Below the pieces are notes generated by a model. It was not told where the DNA came from, made no database searches, and saw nothing but the letters and a program-made list of their open reading frames with translations. 64,000 nucleotides of DNA from Nannocystis sp. RBIL2 (lineage in GTDB: Bacteria > Myxococcota_A > Polyangia > Nannocystales > Nannocystaceae): NCBI RefSeq assembly GCF_026626745.1, contig NZ_JAPNJW010000001.1, positions 5,192,001-5,256,000 of the forward strand, in the 5' to 3' direction. Positions 43,878-53,155 of this stretch are shown in pieces (position 1 is the stretch's first letter; every line of letters begins with the position of its first letter). The position numbers were made by a program, and so were the translations under genes.

Positions 43878-44974
43878 GTCGCGCCGGCGGGGTCGGCGTG
43901 ATCGAAGTAGATGCCCCGCAGCCAGCGCGGGCCGGTGAAGCCGGTCCGCGCGTGCAGCGTGCGGTGATTGTCGTAGACCAGCCAGTCGCCCGGCTGCAGC
44001 CCGACCAGCACGTGGTGCCGCGGGTCGCGGACCAGGCGGATGAAGCGGTCGTGCGCGCGGTAGAACTCGCCCATCTGCGCGAACGGCAGGCGGTGCGGCG
44101 CGAGCGTGAAGTAGGAGCTGCGGACCAGGAAGTCGCGGTCGCCGCGGCGCGCGACGATCGGCGACTCGACCACGCGAGCAAAGTTCTGCTGCTTGCGATC
44201 GAAGCGGACCGGCACGGTGGCCAGCAGGTCGGCGGCGCGGGCGTCGTGGGCCTCGAGGTGGCGGAACGCCGCGCGCGCGTCGGCCAGCAGGTTGTCGCCG
44301 CCCTGGTCGGCCGCGCGGATGCACTGCAGCACCTGGTAGCGCGGTGGGCGGTCGAGGAACGGCTGGTCGGTGTGGAGGTGGATCGGCGCGTCGGTGTAGC
44401 CGAGCTGGTCGGTGTTCTGGTTGGTGGTGTTGTCGGTGCGCAGGTCCTCGATGCGCCCGAAGTGAGTCGCCACCGCGCGCAGCCCCGCGGCCTCGAAGGC
44501 GGTCACGATCGCCTCGGTCTGCGCCTCGGGTGACCGGCTGTCCGAAGGGTCACGTCGCACGACGGCCGCGCCCTGCTGGCGCACGCGGGCCAGCGCCGCG
44601 GCGATCTGGCGCCCCAGCGGGAGGTCGACCGCGGACACCTCGATCGCCGCGAGGTCGGCCGCGGGCGCCGGCACGTCGACGCGGTCGCGGGCGTAGGCGT
44701 GGGTGTCGAGCCACGCCAGCGGGTACAGGCTCTCGTGGCCGTCGGGCTCCCACACCACGAACAGGGCGTCGCCGGCCAGCGAGGCCACCCGCGGCCGCAC
44801 GTCGTCGGGCAGCTCCGACGAGCAGCGCGTCCGCTCGCGGGTGTGCGGGTGCCGCTCGCGATCGCAGTTGTGGCGCAGCCACCGATAATGAAAATCCGCC
44901 GCGTGCCCGCCGCCCAGCGGCACGCGCAACCAGTCGCCGTGGAGCTCGACCGCGTCCCGGAGTGCGTCTGTCAT
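43874..44974 (-). CDS. Gamma-butyrobetaine/trimethyllysine dioxygenase-like enzyme
   Basis: 366 residues from the ATG of MTDALRDAVELHG. The N-terminal ~90 residues are the DUF971-like zinc domain found in GBBH: FHYRWLRHNCDRERHPHTRERTRC, with Cys/His ligands. The C-terminal domain is TauD/TfdA-type: HLHTDQPFLDRPPRYQVLQC (the HxD iron motif) and NHRTLHARTGFTGPRWLRGIYFD (the distal His and the 2-oxoglutarate Arg). The family hydroxylates gamma-butyrobetaine or trimethyllysine in carnitine synthesis. An 18-bp palindrome abuts the start codon, implying dedicated regulation. Confidence 0.85.
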   Translation of the reverse strand: MTDALRDAVELHGDWLRVPLGGGHAADFHYRWLRHNCDRERHPHTRERTRCSSELPDDVRPRVASLAGDALFVVWEPDGHESLYPLAWLDTHAYARDRVDVPAPAADLAAIEVSAVDLPLGRQIAAALARVRQQGAAVVRRDPSDSRSPEAQTEAIVTAFEAAGLRAVATHFGRIEDLRTDNTTNQNTDQLGYTDAPIHLHTDQPFLDRPPRYQVLQCIRAADQGGDNLLADARAAFRHLEAHDARAADLLATVPVRFDRKQQNFARVVESPIVARRGDRDFLVRSSYFTLAPHRLPFAQMGEFYRAHDRFIRLVRDPRHHVLVGLQPGDWLVYDNHRTLHARTGFTGPRWLRGIYFDHADPAGAT

Positions 44975-44992
44975 GCTGAAACGAGTTTCAGC
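44975..44992. promoter_or_regulatory. 18-bp perfect palindrome at the dioxygenase start
   Basis: GCTGAAACGAGTTTCAGC, immediately upstream of the ATG on the minus strand. It probably overlaps the promoter or the ribosome site, which suits a repressor operator (TetR or MarR type by look). Confidence 0.55.
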
Positions 44993-45062
44993 AAAATGGA
45001 CAAGGCCGTCAAGGGCCGAATTCGTGGCCCTGGGCGGCCCTCTGACGCAGAATGGCGAGGGC

Positions 45063-45395
45063 TCAATCGTCGCGGTCCTCGTCCTCGACGGCGAGGATCG
45101 CCCCGGTGTCACCGTCGACCTCGACCTCCTTGCGCGGCTGGGCGCCGTCGGTCGGCAGGATCTCGATGCTGTAGATCCACCGCCCGTGCTCGCGCTCGAG
45201 CTCCGAGGCCAGCACCGTCCCGGGCACCTGCTTCAGCGCTGTCGCCTGCGCGGCCTCGGCGGTGATCTTCGGCTTCGCCGCGGCCTCGCGCGACGCGCTC
45301 GCCGCCGGCGCCGTGGTGGTGGCGGTTGCAGAGGTCGCCGCGTGGCTGCAGGCCGGCGCGAGCGACAGGAAGAGGGACATCACGAAGGTGTGCAT
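45063..45395 (-). CDS. Small exported PepSY-domain protein
   Basis: 110 residues from the ATG of MHTFVMSLFLSLAPACSHA, a signal (possibly lipoprotein) peptide. After an Ala/Thr linker, one PepSY domain spans residues ~50-105: KITAEAAQATALKQVPGTVLASELEREHGRWIYSIEIL followed by RKEVEVDGDTGAILAVEDEDRDD. PepSY domains bind or inhibit proteases, or act in the periplasm near metal and redox systems. It lies between the dioxygenase and the group II decarboxylase. Transcribed divergently from the decarboxylase, with 87 bases between the two starts. Confidence 0.85.
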   Translation of the reverse strand: MHTFVMSLFLSLAPACSHAATSATATTTAPAASASREAAAKPKITAEAAQATALKQVPGTVLASELEREHGRWIYSIEILPTDGAQPRKEVEVDGDTGAILAVEDEDRDD

Positions 45396-45482
45396 GCCGG
45401 CAGCATGTCGTCTGCGGCGCCGGAGCACCTGTTAAAGCTTCATGAAGGCCCGCCTTGACGTCCCCGCGCCCAGCCCGCGAAA

Positions 45483-46937
45483 GTGCCTGACGTGGACCTC
45501 GACGCGCTCGTGCGACCGATCCTCGACCTCCTGCGGGAGGCGGAAGCGCGGGACGTCCGGATCACCGACCTCGTCGGACCCCAGGCGCACGCCGACGCCT
45601 TCGCCGCGCTCGGAGCTCCCCTGTCTCTCGGGCCAGGTGACGAGCCGCTCGACCCTGCGACCCTGACCCGGGCGATCGAGGCGATCATCGCCCGCTCGGT
45701 GCGGACCCTGCACCCGCGGTTCTTCAACCAGAACTTCGCCGGCGCCGACCCGATCGCGGTGGTCGGTGACTTCCTCGGCGCCGCGCTCAACACCACCATG
45801 GCCACCTACGAGGCCGCGCCGGTGTTCACCTTGATCGAGCGCGAGGTGCTGGCGCGCCTGGCCGCGCTGGCCGGCTGGCCCGCGCACGAGGGCGTGTTCG
45901 TGCCCGGCGGCTCGTTCTCCAACCTCTACGCGCTGCAGCTGGCGCGCCTGCGGATCGACCCCGAGGCGCGCGAGCGCGGCCACGACGGCGCGCCGCTGGT
46001 CGCCTTCACCTCGACCCACGCCCACTACTCGCTCGAAAAATCGGTCGTGCTGCTCGGCCTCGGCCGGCGCGCCATTATCAAAGTCGCCTGCGACGAGCGC
46101 GGCCGCATGCGCCCCGACGCCCTCGCTGCCGCCATCGACGAAGCGCTCGCCCGCGGCCAGCGGCCCTTCTTCGTCAACGCCACCGCCGGCACCACGGTGC
46201 TCGGCGGCTTCGACCCGCTGGCCGAGCTGGCCGAGCTGGCCGAGCGTCACGGGATGTGGCTGCACGTCGACGGCAGCTTCGGCGCCTCGGCGCTGTTCTC
46301 GGCCGCGCAAGCGCACCTCATGGACGGCGTCGCCCGGGCCGACTCCCTGGCGTGGAATCTCCACAAGATGCTCGGGGTCACCCAGCAGTGCGCAGCCTTC
46401 CTGGTCCGCGGGACAGGTGCGCTACGAGCCGCCTTCGCCACCGGCGCCAGCTACCTGTTCCAGCCCGACAAGCCGTATGCCGAGCTCGACAGCGGCGACG
46501 CCACCTTCCAGTGCGCCCGCCGGGTCGACGCGCTCAAGGCCTGGCTCGTCTGGAAAACTCGCGGCGAGGCCGGCTTCGCTTCCCGCATCGACCACGCCGT
46601 CGGCCTCGCCGATCACTGCGCCGCGCGGATCGCCGGCGACCCGCGCTTCTGCCTGGCCGCGCCGCCCTCGTGGGTCAACGTGTGTTTCTGGTGGATCCCC
46701 CCGGACCTGCGGCCCTTCGCCGGCCGCACCCCCGAGGTCGATCCGACGCTGCACGCCCTGGCCCCGCGGATCAAGGCCGCCATGCTGCGCCGCGGCGAGG
46801 CGATGCTCGGCTTCCAGCCGGTCGACGGCGGGCCCAACTGCTTCCGCCTGCTGTTCATCAACCCGGCCACGACGATCGCGGACGTCGACGCGACGCTCGA
46901 GATCGTCGACGCCTGCGGCCGCGAGGCGCTCGCCTGA
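45483..46937 (+). CDS. Group II PLP-dependent amino-acid decarboxylase
   Basis: 484 residues from a GTG start. The architecture is glutamate/cysteine-sulfinate/aromatic decarboxylase-like: HPRFFNQNFAGADPIAVVGDFLGAALNTTMATYEAAPVFTLIE, FVPGGSFSNLYAL, AHYSLEKS, VNATAGTTVLGGFDPL, WLHVDGSFGASAL and the Schiff-base Lys in WNLHKMLGVTQQC (Lys ~295). Closest by eye to the CSAD/GAD subgroup; likely substrates are Asp, Glu or cysteine sulfinate. It is cytosolic. It ends in a perfect 12-bp inverted repeat that is probably a bidirectional terminator. Confidence 0.88.
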   Translation: MPDVDLDALVRPILDLLREAEARDVRITDLVGPQAHADAFAALGAPLSLGPGDEPLDPATLTRAIEAIIARSVRTLHPRFFNQNFAGADPIAVVGDFLGAALNTTMATYEAAPVFTLIEREVLARLAALAGWPAHEGVFVPGGSFSNLYALQLARLRIDPEARERGHDGAPLVAFTSTHAHYSLEKSVVLLGLGRRAIIKVACDERGRMRPDALAAAIDEALARGQRPFFVNATAGTTVLGGFDPLAELAELAERHGMWLHVDGSFGASALFSAAQAHLMDGVARADSLAWNLHKMLGVTQQCAAFLVRGTGALRAAFATGASYLFQPDKPYAELDSGDATFQCARRVDALKAWLVWKTRGEAGFASRIDHAVGLADHCAARIAGDPRFCLAAPPSWVNVCFWWIPPDLRPFAGRTPEVDPTLHALAPRIKAAMLRRGEAMLGFQPVDGGPNCFRLLFINPATTIADVDATLEIVDACGREALA

Positions 46938-46967
46938 TGGGACATGTCCCTTAAAACATGTCCCATC
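46936..46967. terminator. Bidirectional hairpin between convergent genes
   Basis: Arms GATGGGACATGT and ACATGTCCCATC (12 bp, perfect) around an eight-base loop. The arms touch both facing stop codons. It is built from two copies of the dispersed ACATGTCC motif, showing one likely use of that repeat. Confidence 0.7.
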
Positions 46968-47937
46968 AACCACCGCGCGGCCGGCCGAGGGTCTTGAGCA
47001 CGGTCCCGGTCGCGCGGTCGACGATGCGCAGGGCGTGCGACGTCTTGGGCCCGTCGCACTCGTAATAGACGCGGGTCGCGGTCCCGACCATCGCGTAGCC
47101 GCTGGTGCCGCCGCACGCCGAGGTCCACACCACGGCCCCGGTGCGGGCGTCGAGCGCGGTGGTGGTGCTCTGCCGGATCAGGAAGGTGCCGCCGACGAGC
47201 TCGATGGCCTCGACCCTGCGACCCTTCGGATCGTAGAGCAGACGCCAGGTCTGCTGGCCCGCGCCGTCGTAACCGACGAGCGTCACCTCCGGCGTCCCGG
47301 GATCCTTGACCTCGACCCCGACCGAGTCGCCGGTGACCGGATCGGTCAGCCGCGCTTTCCTGGTGGAGAGATTGCCCTCGCAGCGCGCGTGGGTCGGAGT
47401 CTCGCACAGGATCGGGCGGGTCGCAGGGTCGAGGCAGGCCGGCGGCTTCGCGGCGTCGTCGCGCTGACCGGTCGCCGCGTCGAGGACGAAGCGCACATGA
47501 TCGATCTGATGGACGCCGACCTTGCTGCCCTCGGCGCACAGCCGCTGGACCTCGTCGGTCAGCGCGAGGGTGGTGCGCGTGGTCCCGGTCGCCGGGTCGA
47601 GGATCGCCAGCCCACGCGGCTGCGCCAGCACCACCGCGCCGCCGGCGACGACCCCGAGCCGCCCGTCGCTGGAGCGCTCGATCTCGAGATCCGGGCGGCG
47701 CCACAGCGGCTCGTAGTTAGTGCCGTCGAGCGCGACCACGCCGTCGTCCATGAACCACCCGACGAGCTCCTCGACTCCGTCACCGTTGAGGTCGCCGAGG
47801 ATCGGCGGCCCGCCCATCCAATAACTGTACAACTCGGGCTCGCGCTCGGTGGCGCCGCCGAGACAGCCGGTGACGGCGAACAGCGCCAGCACGGCCCCAC
47901 CCGCGCGACTCCTCCGACCTCCGCGTGCATCCTGCAT
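46966..47937 (-). CDS. Beta-propeller-like lipoprotein (PQQ/FG-GAP type)
   Basis: 323 residues from the ATG at 47937 (a GTG 3 codons upstream is possible). The signal GGAVLALFAVTGC ends in a lipobox. Calcium-like GDLNGDGVEELVGWF is an FG-GAP/VCBS motif. It is followed by repeated blades in which a value is compared to an alternative store (VVALDGTN, LAILDPATGTT, TALDARTGAVVW, LRIVDRATGTVL), as in PQQ-like propellers. Likely an outer-membrane-anchored protein with a seven- or eight-bladed fold. No catalytic residues; function unknown. Confidence 0.75.
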   Translation of the reverse strand: MQDARGGRRSRAGGAVLALFAVTGCLGGATEREPELYSYWMGGPPILGDLNGDGVEELVGWFMDDGVVALDGTNYEPLWRRPDLEIERSSDGRLGVVAGGAVVLAQPRGLAILDPATGTTRTTLALTDEVQRLCAEGSKVGVHQIDHVRFVLDAATGQRDDAAKPPACLDPATRPILCETPTHARCEGNLSTRKARLTDPVTGDSVGVEVKDPGTPEVTLVGYDGAGQQTWRLLYDPKGRRVEAIELVGGTFLIRQSTTTALDARTGAVVWTSACGGTSGYAMVGTATRVYYECDGPKTSHALRIVDRATGTVLKTLGRPRGG

Positions 47938-48518
47938 GGCGGGCACTCTAGCCGATCTCGCGGAGCCACCGGCCTGCGCCGGCGATGCGCGCTCCCGTCA
48001 CCACGCGCGGTCGCGACCTCGTGCTCGATCGGCACGCGAACGACCTGGCTCCGGGACGAGCCGGCGGAACTACGTGAAGTTCTCTCGCTCGCGCGACGCA
48101 CCCGAGCGCGTAGAACCCCGGCGCCGCGGGCGCGGCGAAGCGGCCGCGATCACCCGAGGCGAACCTCGGCACCACGCCGAGTCGCAAGCGCCGGCCCACA
48201 CCGATCCCCGCCCCGAGCGACATGTCCCGAAGAACATGTGATTTCAGAACCTCGCCTCCGCCTGTGCAGCGGGTCACTCGGCTCCGCACGGCGACGGGTG
48301 CCGGAACGTGGGGAGACCGGCGCGCTCGCTCGCGGACGGGGGAAGACCCTCGCAGAACGGGTGTGGCCACGCGGCGCACAGCATGACGTCCGCGCAAGTC
48401 GGCGCGCGCGGCCGCGAAGAGCTGGTAGAACTGTGTCCGTGTGGACGAGCGTGGCGCCCGCCGAAGGTGTGGCCCAAAGAACATTCTAACGCTGGCGATC
48501 GGCGCTATCGCAACGGAC
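47938..48518 (+). other. Long intergenic region
   Basis: About 580 bases between divergent genes with no supportable protein gene on either strand. It contains one clear copy of the dispersed inverted repeat (ACATGTCCCGAAGAACATGT, 48220-48239). Nothing else with recognisable structure was seen. It probably holds the promoters of both flanking genes. Confidence 0.5.
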
Positions 48519-49943
48519 ATGGAAGACCGCCAACACCCCGAGCCTCCTCCGCCCCGCGCACCGCTGTGGGCGCGGCTGTTCGGCCCGGTCGACATCGCCT
48601 CGCTGGTCTGTTTCCGCGTCGCTTTCGGCGTGCTGATGATGGCCGAGGTGGTGCGCTACATCCCGCGGATCGAGCGCTACTACATCGACCCGACGTTCCA
48701 CTTCTCGTACTACGGCTTCGATTGGGTCCAGCCGTGGCCAGGCGACGGCATGTACGTCCACTTCGGCGTGCTCGGCCTGGCCGCGCTGTGCGTCACGATC
48801 GGCCTGTGTTACCGCGCCGCCGCCACGGTGTTCTTCCTCGGCTTCAGCTACATGTTCCTGCTCGAGCAGGCGCGCTACCTGAACCATATTTATCTGCTGT
48901 GCCTGATCGCCTTCATCATGATCTTCGTGCCGGCGCATCGAGCCTTCTCGATCGACGCCTGGCTGCGGCCGAAGCTGCGTAGCGACACCGTGCCGGCGTG
49001 GGCGCTGCGGCTGGTGCAGCTGCAGATCGGCATCCCCTACGTCTACGGCGGCCTGGCCAAGGTAAACCACGACTGGCTGCGCGGCGAGCCGATGCGCATG
49101 TGGCTGGCCGAGCGCGCCGACCGGCCGCTCATCGGCCCGCTGATGACGCAGGAGTGGGTCGTCTACTTCTTCAGCTACGGCGGCCTGCTGTTCGACCTGC
49201 TGATCGTCCCGGCCATGCTGTGGCGGCGGACCCGGCCGTACGCGTTCGTCGCGGCGCTCGGCTTCCACTTCATCAACGGCAACATCTTCACCATCGGCAT
49301 CTTCCCGTGGGTGATGGCGGCGGCGACGTTGATGTACTTCCCGCCCGACTGGCCGCGGCGCTTCCGCGACTTCCTCGGCCGGCTGCTGCGCCTCCCGCCC
49401 GCCGAGGTCACGCCCACCGCACCGCCGCCGCCGCTGCCGACCCGGCCGAGCCGCGCGCAGAAGTGCCTGCTGGCGTTCCTCGGCGTCTACACTGCATGGC
49501 AGCTGCTGTTCCCGCTGCGTCACTGGCTCTACCCCGGCGACGTCGCGTGGACCGAGGAGGGCCACAAGTTCTCGTGGCGCATGAAGCTGCGCGACAAGGG
49601 CGGCAGCGTCAGCTTCCAGGCGACCGACCCGTCGACCGGCGAGTCGTGGAAGATCGACCTGCGCGGCCGGGTCAAAAAGTGGCAGCTGTCCGAGATGACA
49701 GGCCGGCCAGAGATGATCCTGCAGCTCGCGCATCACCTCGGTGAGCAACTGCGCGCCGAGGGCATCCCCGATGTCGAGCTCCGTGCGCTCGCCCCTGTCT
49801 CGCTCAACGGACGCGAACCCCAGTTCCTGATCGACCCCGAAGTCGACCTCATGAAGGTCGAACGAAGCCTGCTTCCGGCAACGTGGATCCGCCCCGAGGC
49901 GCCGCTCGAGACCGCGGCCCAGGCGCGCCTGTCAGAGATGTAA
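48519..49943 (+). CDS. Vitamin-K-dependent gamma-carboxylase homologue (HTTM family)
   Basis: 474 residues from the ATG of MEDRQHPEPPP. The N-terminal part is an HTTM domain with four or more helices (IASLVCFRVAFGVLMMAEVVRY, ALCVTIGLCYRAAATVFFLGFSYM). A key block is IPYVYGGLAKVNHDWLRGEPMRMWL. Its Lys (~181) aligns with the vitamin-K-activating Lys of human GGCX. The C-terminal part has EEGHKFSWRMKLRDKGGSVSFQATDP, the carboxylase motif. In animals the enzyme carboxylates Glu to Gla; bacterial members probably act on other membrane substrates. Membrane-bound; substrate unknown. Confidence 0.87.
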   Translation: MEDRQHPEPPPPRAPLWARLFGPVDIASLVCFRVAFGVLMMAEVVRYIPRIERYYIDPTFHFSYYGFDWVQPWPGDGMYVHFGVLGLAALCVTIGLCYRAAATVFFLGFSYMFLLEQARYLNHIYLLCLIAFIMIFVPAHRAFSIDAWLRPKLRSDTVPAWALRLVQLQIGIPYVYGGLAKVNHDWLRGEPMRMWLAERADRPLIGPLMTQEWVVYFFSYGGLLFDLLIVPAMLWRRTRPYAFVAALGFHFINGNIFTIGIFPWVMAAATLMYFPPDWPRRFRDFLGRLLRLPPAEVTPTAPPPPLPTRPSRAQKCLLAFLGVYTAWQLLFPLRHWLYPGDVAWTEEGHKFSWRMKLRDKGGSVSFQATDPSTGESWKIDLRGRVKKWQLSEMTGRPEMILQLAHHLGEQLRAEGIPDVELRALAPVSLNGREPQFLIDPEVDLMKVERSLLPATWIRPEAPLETAAQARLSEM

Positions 49944-50024
49944 TCCGCGGTTAATCGACCGAGAAACACCGTTGCAGCTAATCGCTGGGCTACGCGGACG
50001 ATCACCCTCGTCCGCGTCCTGCCC

Positions 50025-53000
50025 ATGCTCGGTTGGCTCATCCATCAATCGATCCAGCTCCGTCTCCTGATGCTGGGTCTCCTCCTGACGCTCCTGATCG
50101 GTGGCGGCCTCGCGGCCCGCAGCCTGCCGATCGACGCGCTGCCTGACATCTCGACGATCCAGGTCAGCGTGCTGACCGAGGCCCCCGGCCTGTCAGCGCC
50201 CGAAGTCGAGCGCAACGTGACCTTCCCGATGGAGAACGCGCTCAACGGCGTGCCCGGGCTCGAGGAGCTGCGCTCGGTCTCCCGCGCCGACCTCAGCGCG
50301 ATCACGGTCGTGTTCCGCGACGGCACCGACCCGTGGTTCGCGCGCCAGCTGGTGTTCGAGCGCATGCTGCAGGCGCGCGGCGACTTGCCCGAGAGCGTGC
50401 CGACGCCGCAGATCGCCCCGCTCAGCACCGGCCTCGGGGAGATCTATCAGTTCGTGGTCCGCTCGCCGGTGCACTCGCGCAAGCAGCTGCGGACGCTGCT
50501 CGACTGGGAGATCGTGCCGCGCCTGCGCGGCGTGCCCGGCGTCATCGAGGTCAACACCCAGGGCGGCGAGCTCAAGCAGTACCAGGTCATCGTCCAGCCC
50601 GACCGCCTCGCCGCCTACGGCCTCACCCTGCGCGAGCTCAGCGAGACGCTGTCGTCGGCCAGCGCCATCATCTCCGGCGGCTACATCGACCGCACCGCCG
50701 AGTCCTTCACCCTGCGGGCCGTCGGCACCTACACCGGCGTCGAGGACCTCGAGAGCGTCGTCCTCAAGGTCGCGCCCGACGGCACGCCGATCCTCGTCAA
50801 GCACGTCGCCAGCGTGCGCGACGGCGCGGCCCTGCGCCACGGCATCGTCACCTACATGGGCGAGGACGAGGCGGTCGCCGGCGTCATCATGATGCTGCTC
50901 GGCTCGAACAGCCGCGACGTCATCTACGCGGTCAAGGATCGCGTCGCCGAGGTCCAGGCCGAGCTGCCGGCCGGCGTCGTCATCGAGGCGGTGTACGACC
51001 GCGCCGAGTTCGTCGAGCGCACCCTGTCGACGGTGGTGAAGAACATCCTCGAGGGCGCCGCGGTGGTGTTCCTCGTGCTGATCGTGCTGCTCGGCAGCGT
51101 GCGCGGCGCGCTCGTGTGCGTGCTCGGCATCCCGGCCTCGATGTCGGTGGCGCTGTTCGGCATGCACTGGGCCGGCGTCGCCGGCGACCTCATGTCGCTG
51201 GGCGCGATCGACTTCGGCTTCCTCGTCGACGGCCCGATCGTCCTGCTCGAGGCGCTGATCGCCGCGTTCGCCGGCCAGCAGCTGACCACGCGCGAGCGCG
51301 CCGACGCCTACGCCGCCTCGCTGTCCCGCGTGGTCCGCCCGGTCGCCTTCGCGGTGGCGATCATCATGCTGGTGTACATCCCGCTGCTCAGCCTCGAGGG
51401 CGTCGAGGGCCGGCTGTTTAAGCCGATGGCCACCACCATGGCGTTCGCGCTGTTCGGCGCGCTGGTCTACTCGGTCGCGTTCCTGCCGGCCCTGCTGGCC
51501 CTGTTCGTCCCGCCGGCCAAGCACGGCACCAGCGGCTGGCTGCGCGTGCTCACCCGCGGCTACGAGCGCAGCCTGCCGTGGGCGCTGAAGATGCGCTGGC
51601 CGCTGCTCGCCGGCGCCGCCGCCACCCTCTTCATCACCGGCGGGATCTTCGCCGGCAAGGGCGCCGACTTCGTCCCGCGCATCGACGAGGGCGACATGGT
51701 GGTCAGCCTGCGCCGCCCGCCCTCGATCAACCTCACCGAGGCCAAGCGCCTCGACCTCGAGGTGCAGAAGGTCCTGCTCGGCTTCCCCGAGGTCGACGCC
51801 ACGCTCGCGTTCACCGGCCGCGCCGAGGTCGCGATCGACCCCGCCGGCAAGGACAAGACCGACATCGTCGTGCCGCTCAAGCCCAAGGAGGAGTGGGTCA
51901 CCGCTCACGACCTCGACGCGCTCAGCGTCGTGTTCAAGGACGCGATCGAGTCGCAGGTGCCGAGCACCTTCGTGTCGATCTCGCAGCCGATCGAGGACCG
52001 CAACAACGAGATCATCTCGGGCTCGCGCGCCGACATCCAGATCATGGTGCTGGGCCCCGACCTGCTCGAGCTCAAGCGGATCGCCGACTCGATCGCCAGC
52101 GCCATCCGCCCGATCGACGGCACCGGCGACCTCCGCGTCGAGCAGGTGCTCGGCATGCCCGAGCTGACCGTCAAGCCCGACCGCGCCCGCCTGGCCCGCT
52201 ACGGCGTCGCCCTTGAGGACGCCCTGCTCGCGGTCGAGGCCGCCCGCGTCGGCCTGCCGATCGGCCTGGTCTACGAGGGCCAGCGCCGCTTCGACGCCCG
52301 CCTGCTGGTGCCGCCGCGCGAGCCCCGGCCCGAGGCGCTCGGCGACCTGTTCGTCGAGACGGTCGACGGTCACCGCGTGCCGCTGTCCGAGGTCGCCACG
52401 ATCGAGGAGACCGAGGGTCCGGCGCAGATCCGCCGTCAGGACCGCGTCCGCGTCGTCCGCGTCGAGGTCAACCTGCGCGGCCGCGACCTCGTCTCGTGGG
52501 TGGGCGACGCCATGGCCGCCGTCAAGGAGAGCGTGCCGCTGACCCCGCCGTACAAGGTCACCTGGAGCGGCCAGTTCGAGAACTTCCAGCGCGCCAGCCA
52601 GCGCCTCGCGGTGGTCGTGCCGATCTGCCTGACGCTGATCTTCGGCATGCTGCTCTGGAACTTCCGCGACGTGCGCTACGCCGCCGCCGTGTTCGCTCTG
52701 GTCCCGTTCGCCCTCATCGGCGGCCTCGCCGGCCTCATCCTCCGCGACATGTCGTTCAGCATCCCGGCGGCCGTGGGCTTCATCGCCCTCGCCGGCGTCG
52801 CGGTGCTCAACGGCGTCGTCCTCGCCTCCGAGGTCCGGGGCGCCCTCGACGAGGGCCACCCCTTCGACGAGGCGCTGCTCAAGGGCTCCTCGCACACCAT
52901 GCGGGCCGTCCTCACCACCGGCGCGGTCGCAGCGCTGGGCTTCCTGCCGATGGCTCTGGCCACCGGCGCCGGCTCCGAAGTGCAGCGGCCGCTTGCGACG

Positions 53001-53117
53001 ACTGTCGTGTTCGGCATCGGCGCCTCGACGATCCTCACCCTCTTCCTGCTGCCCGCGCTGCTGCGGCTGGTGCTTCGCCGCGAGCGCCGGGCCAGCGAGA
53101 ACATGACGAAGCTGTAA
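50025..53117 (+). CDS. CzcA/CusA-type heavy-metal RND efflux pump
   Basis: 1030 residues with the duplicated RND layout: helix 1 at residues ~15-35, a large periplasmic loop (IDALPDISTIQVSVLTEAPGLSAPEVERNVTFPMENALNGVPGLEELRS), helices 2-6, then the repeat. The proton-relay motif of the heavy-metal subfamily is present: GAIDFGFLVDGPIVLLEA, with D396, D402 and E409 spaced like D402, D408 and E415 of CzcA. It exports metal cations such as Co, Zn, Cd, Cu or Ag. No membrane fusion protein or outer-membrane channel lies beside it. The two-component system that follows 38 bases later may control it. Confidence 0.93.
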   Translation: MLGWLIHQSIQLRLLMLGLLLTLLIGGGLAARSLPIDALPDISTIQVSVLTEAPGLSAPEVERNVTFPMENALNGVPGLEELRSVSRADLSAITVVFRDGTDPWFARQLVFERMLQARGDLPESVPTPQIAPLSTGLGEIYQFVVRSPVHSRKQLRTLLDWEIVPRLRGVPGVIEVNTQGGELKQYQVIVQPDRLAAYGLTLRELSETLSSASAIISGGYIDRTAESFTLRAVGTYTGVEDLESVVLKVAPDGTPILVKHVASVRDGAALRHGIVTYMGEDEAVAGVIMMLLGSNSRDVIYAVKDRVAEVQAELPAGVVIEAVYDRAEFVERTLSTVVKNILEGAAVVFLVLIVLLGSVRGALVCVLGIPASMSVALFGMHWAGVAGDLMSLGAIDFGFLVDGPIVLLEALIAAFAGQQLTTRERADAYAASLSRVVRPVAFAVAIIMLVYIPLLSLEGVEGRLFKPMATTMAFALFGALVYSVAFLPALLALFVPPAKHGTSGWLRVLTRGYERSLPWALKMRWPLLAGAAATLFITGGIFAGKGADFVPRIDEGDMVVSLRRPPSINLTEAKRLDLEVQKVLLGFPEVDATLAFTGRAEVAIDPAGKDKTDIVVPLKPKEEWVTAHDLDALSVVFKDAIESQVPSTFVSISQPIEDRNNEIISGSRADIQIMVLGPDLLELKRIADSIASAIRPIDGTGDLRVEQVLGMPELTVKPDRARLARYGVALEDALLAVEAARVGLPIGLVYEGQRRFDARLLVPPREPRPEALGDLFVETVDGHRVPLSEVATIEETEGPAQIRRQDRVRVVRVEVNLRGRDLVSWVGDAMAAVKESVPLTPPYKVTWSGQFENFQRASQRLAVVVPICLTLIFGMLLWNFRDVRYAAAVFALVPFALIGGLAGLILRDMSFSIPAAVGFIALAGVAVLNGVVLASEVRGALDEGHPFDEALLKGSSHTMRAVLTTGAVAALGFLPMALATGAGSEVQRPLATTVVFGIGASTILTLFLLPALLRLVLRRERRASENMTKL

Positions 53118-53155
53118 TGTCAGAAGAAAAAGCCGCCGTGTATGCTTCCAGACCC

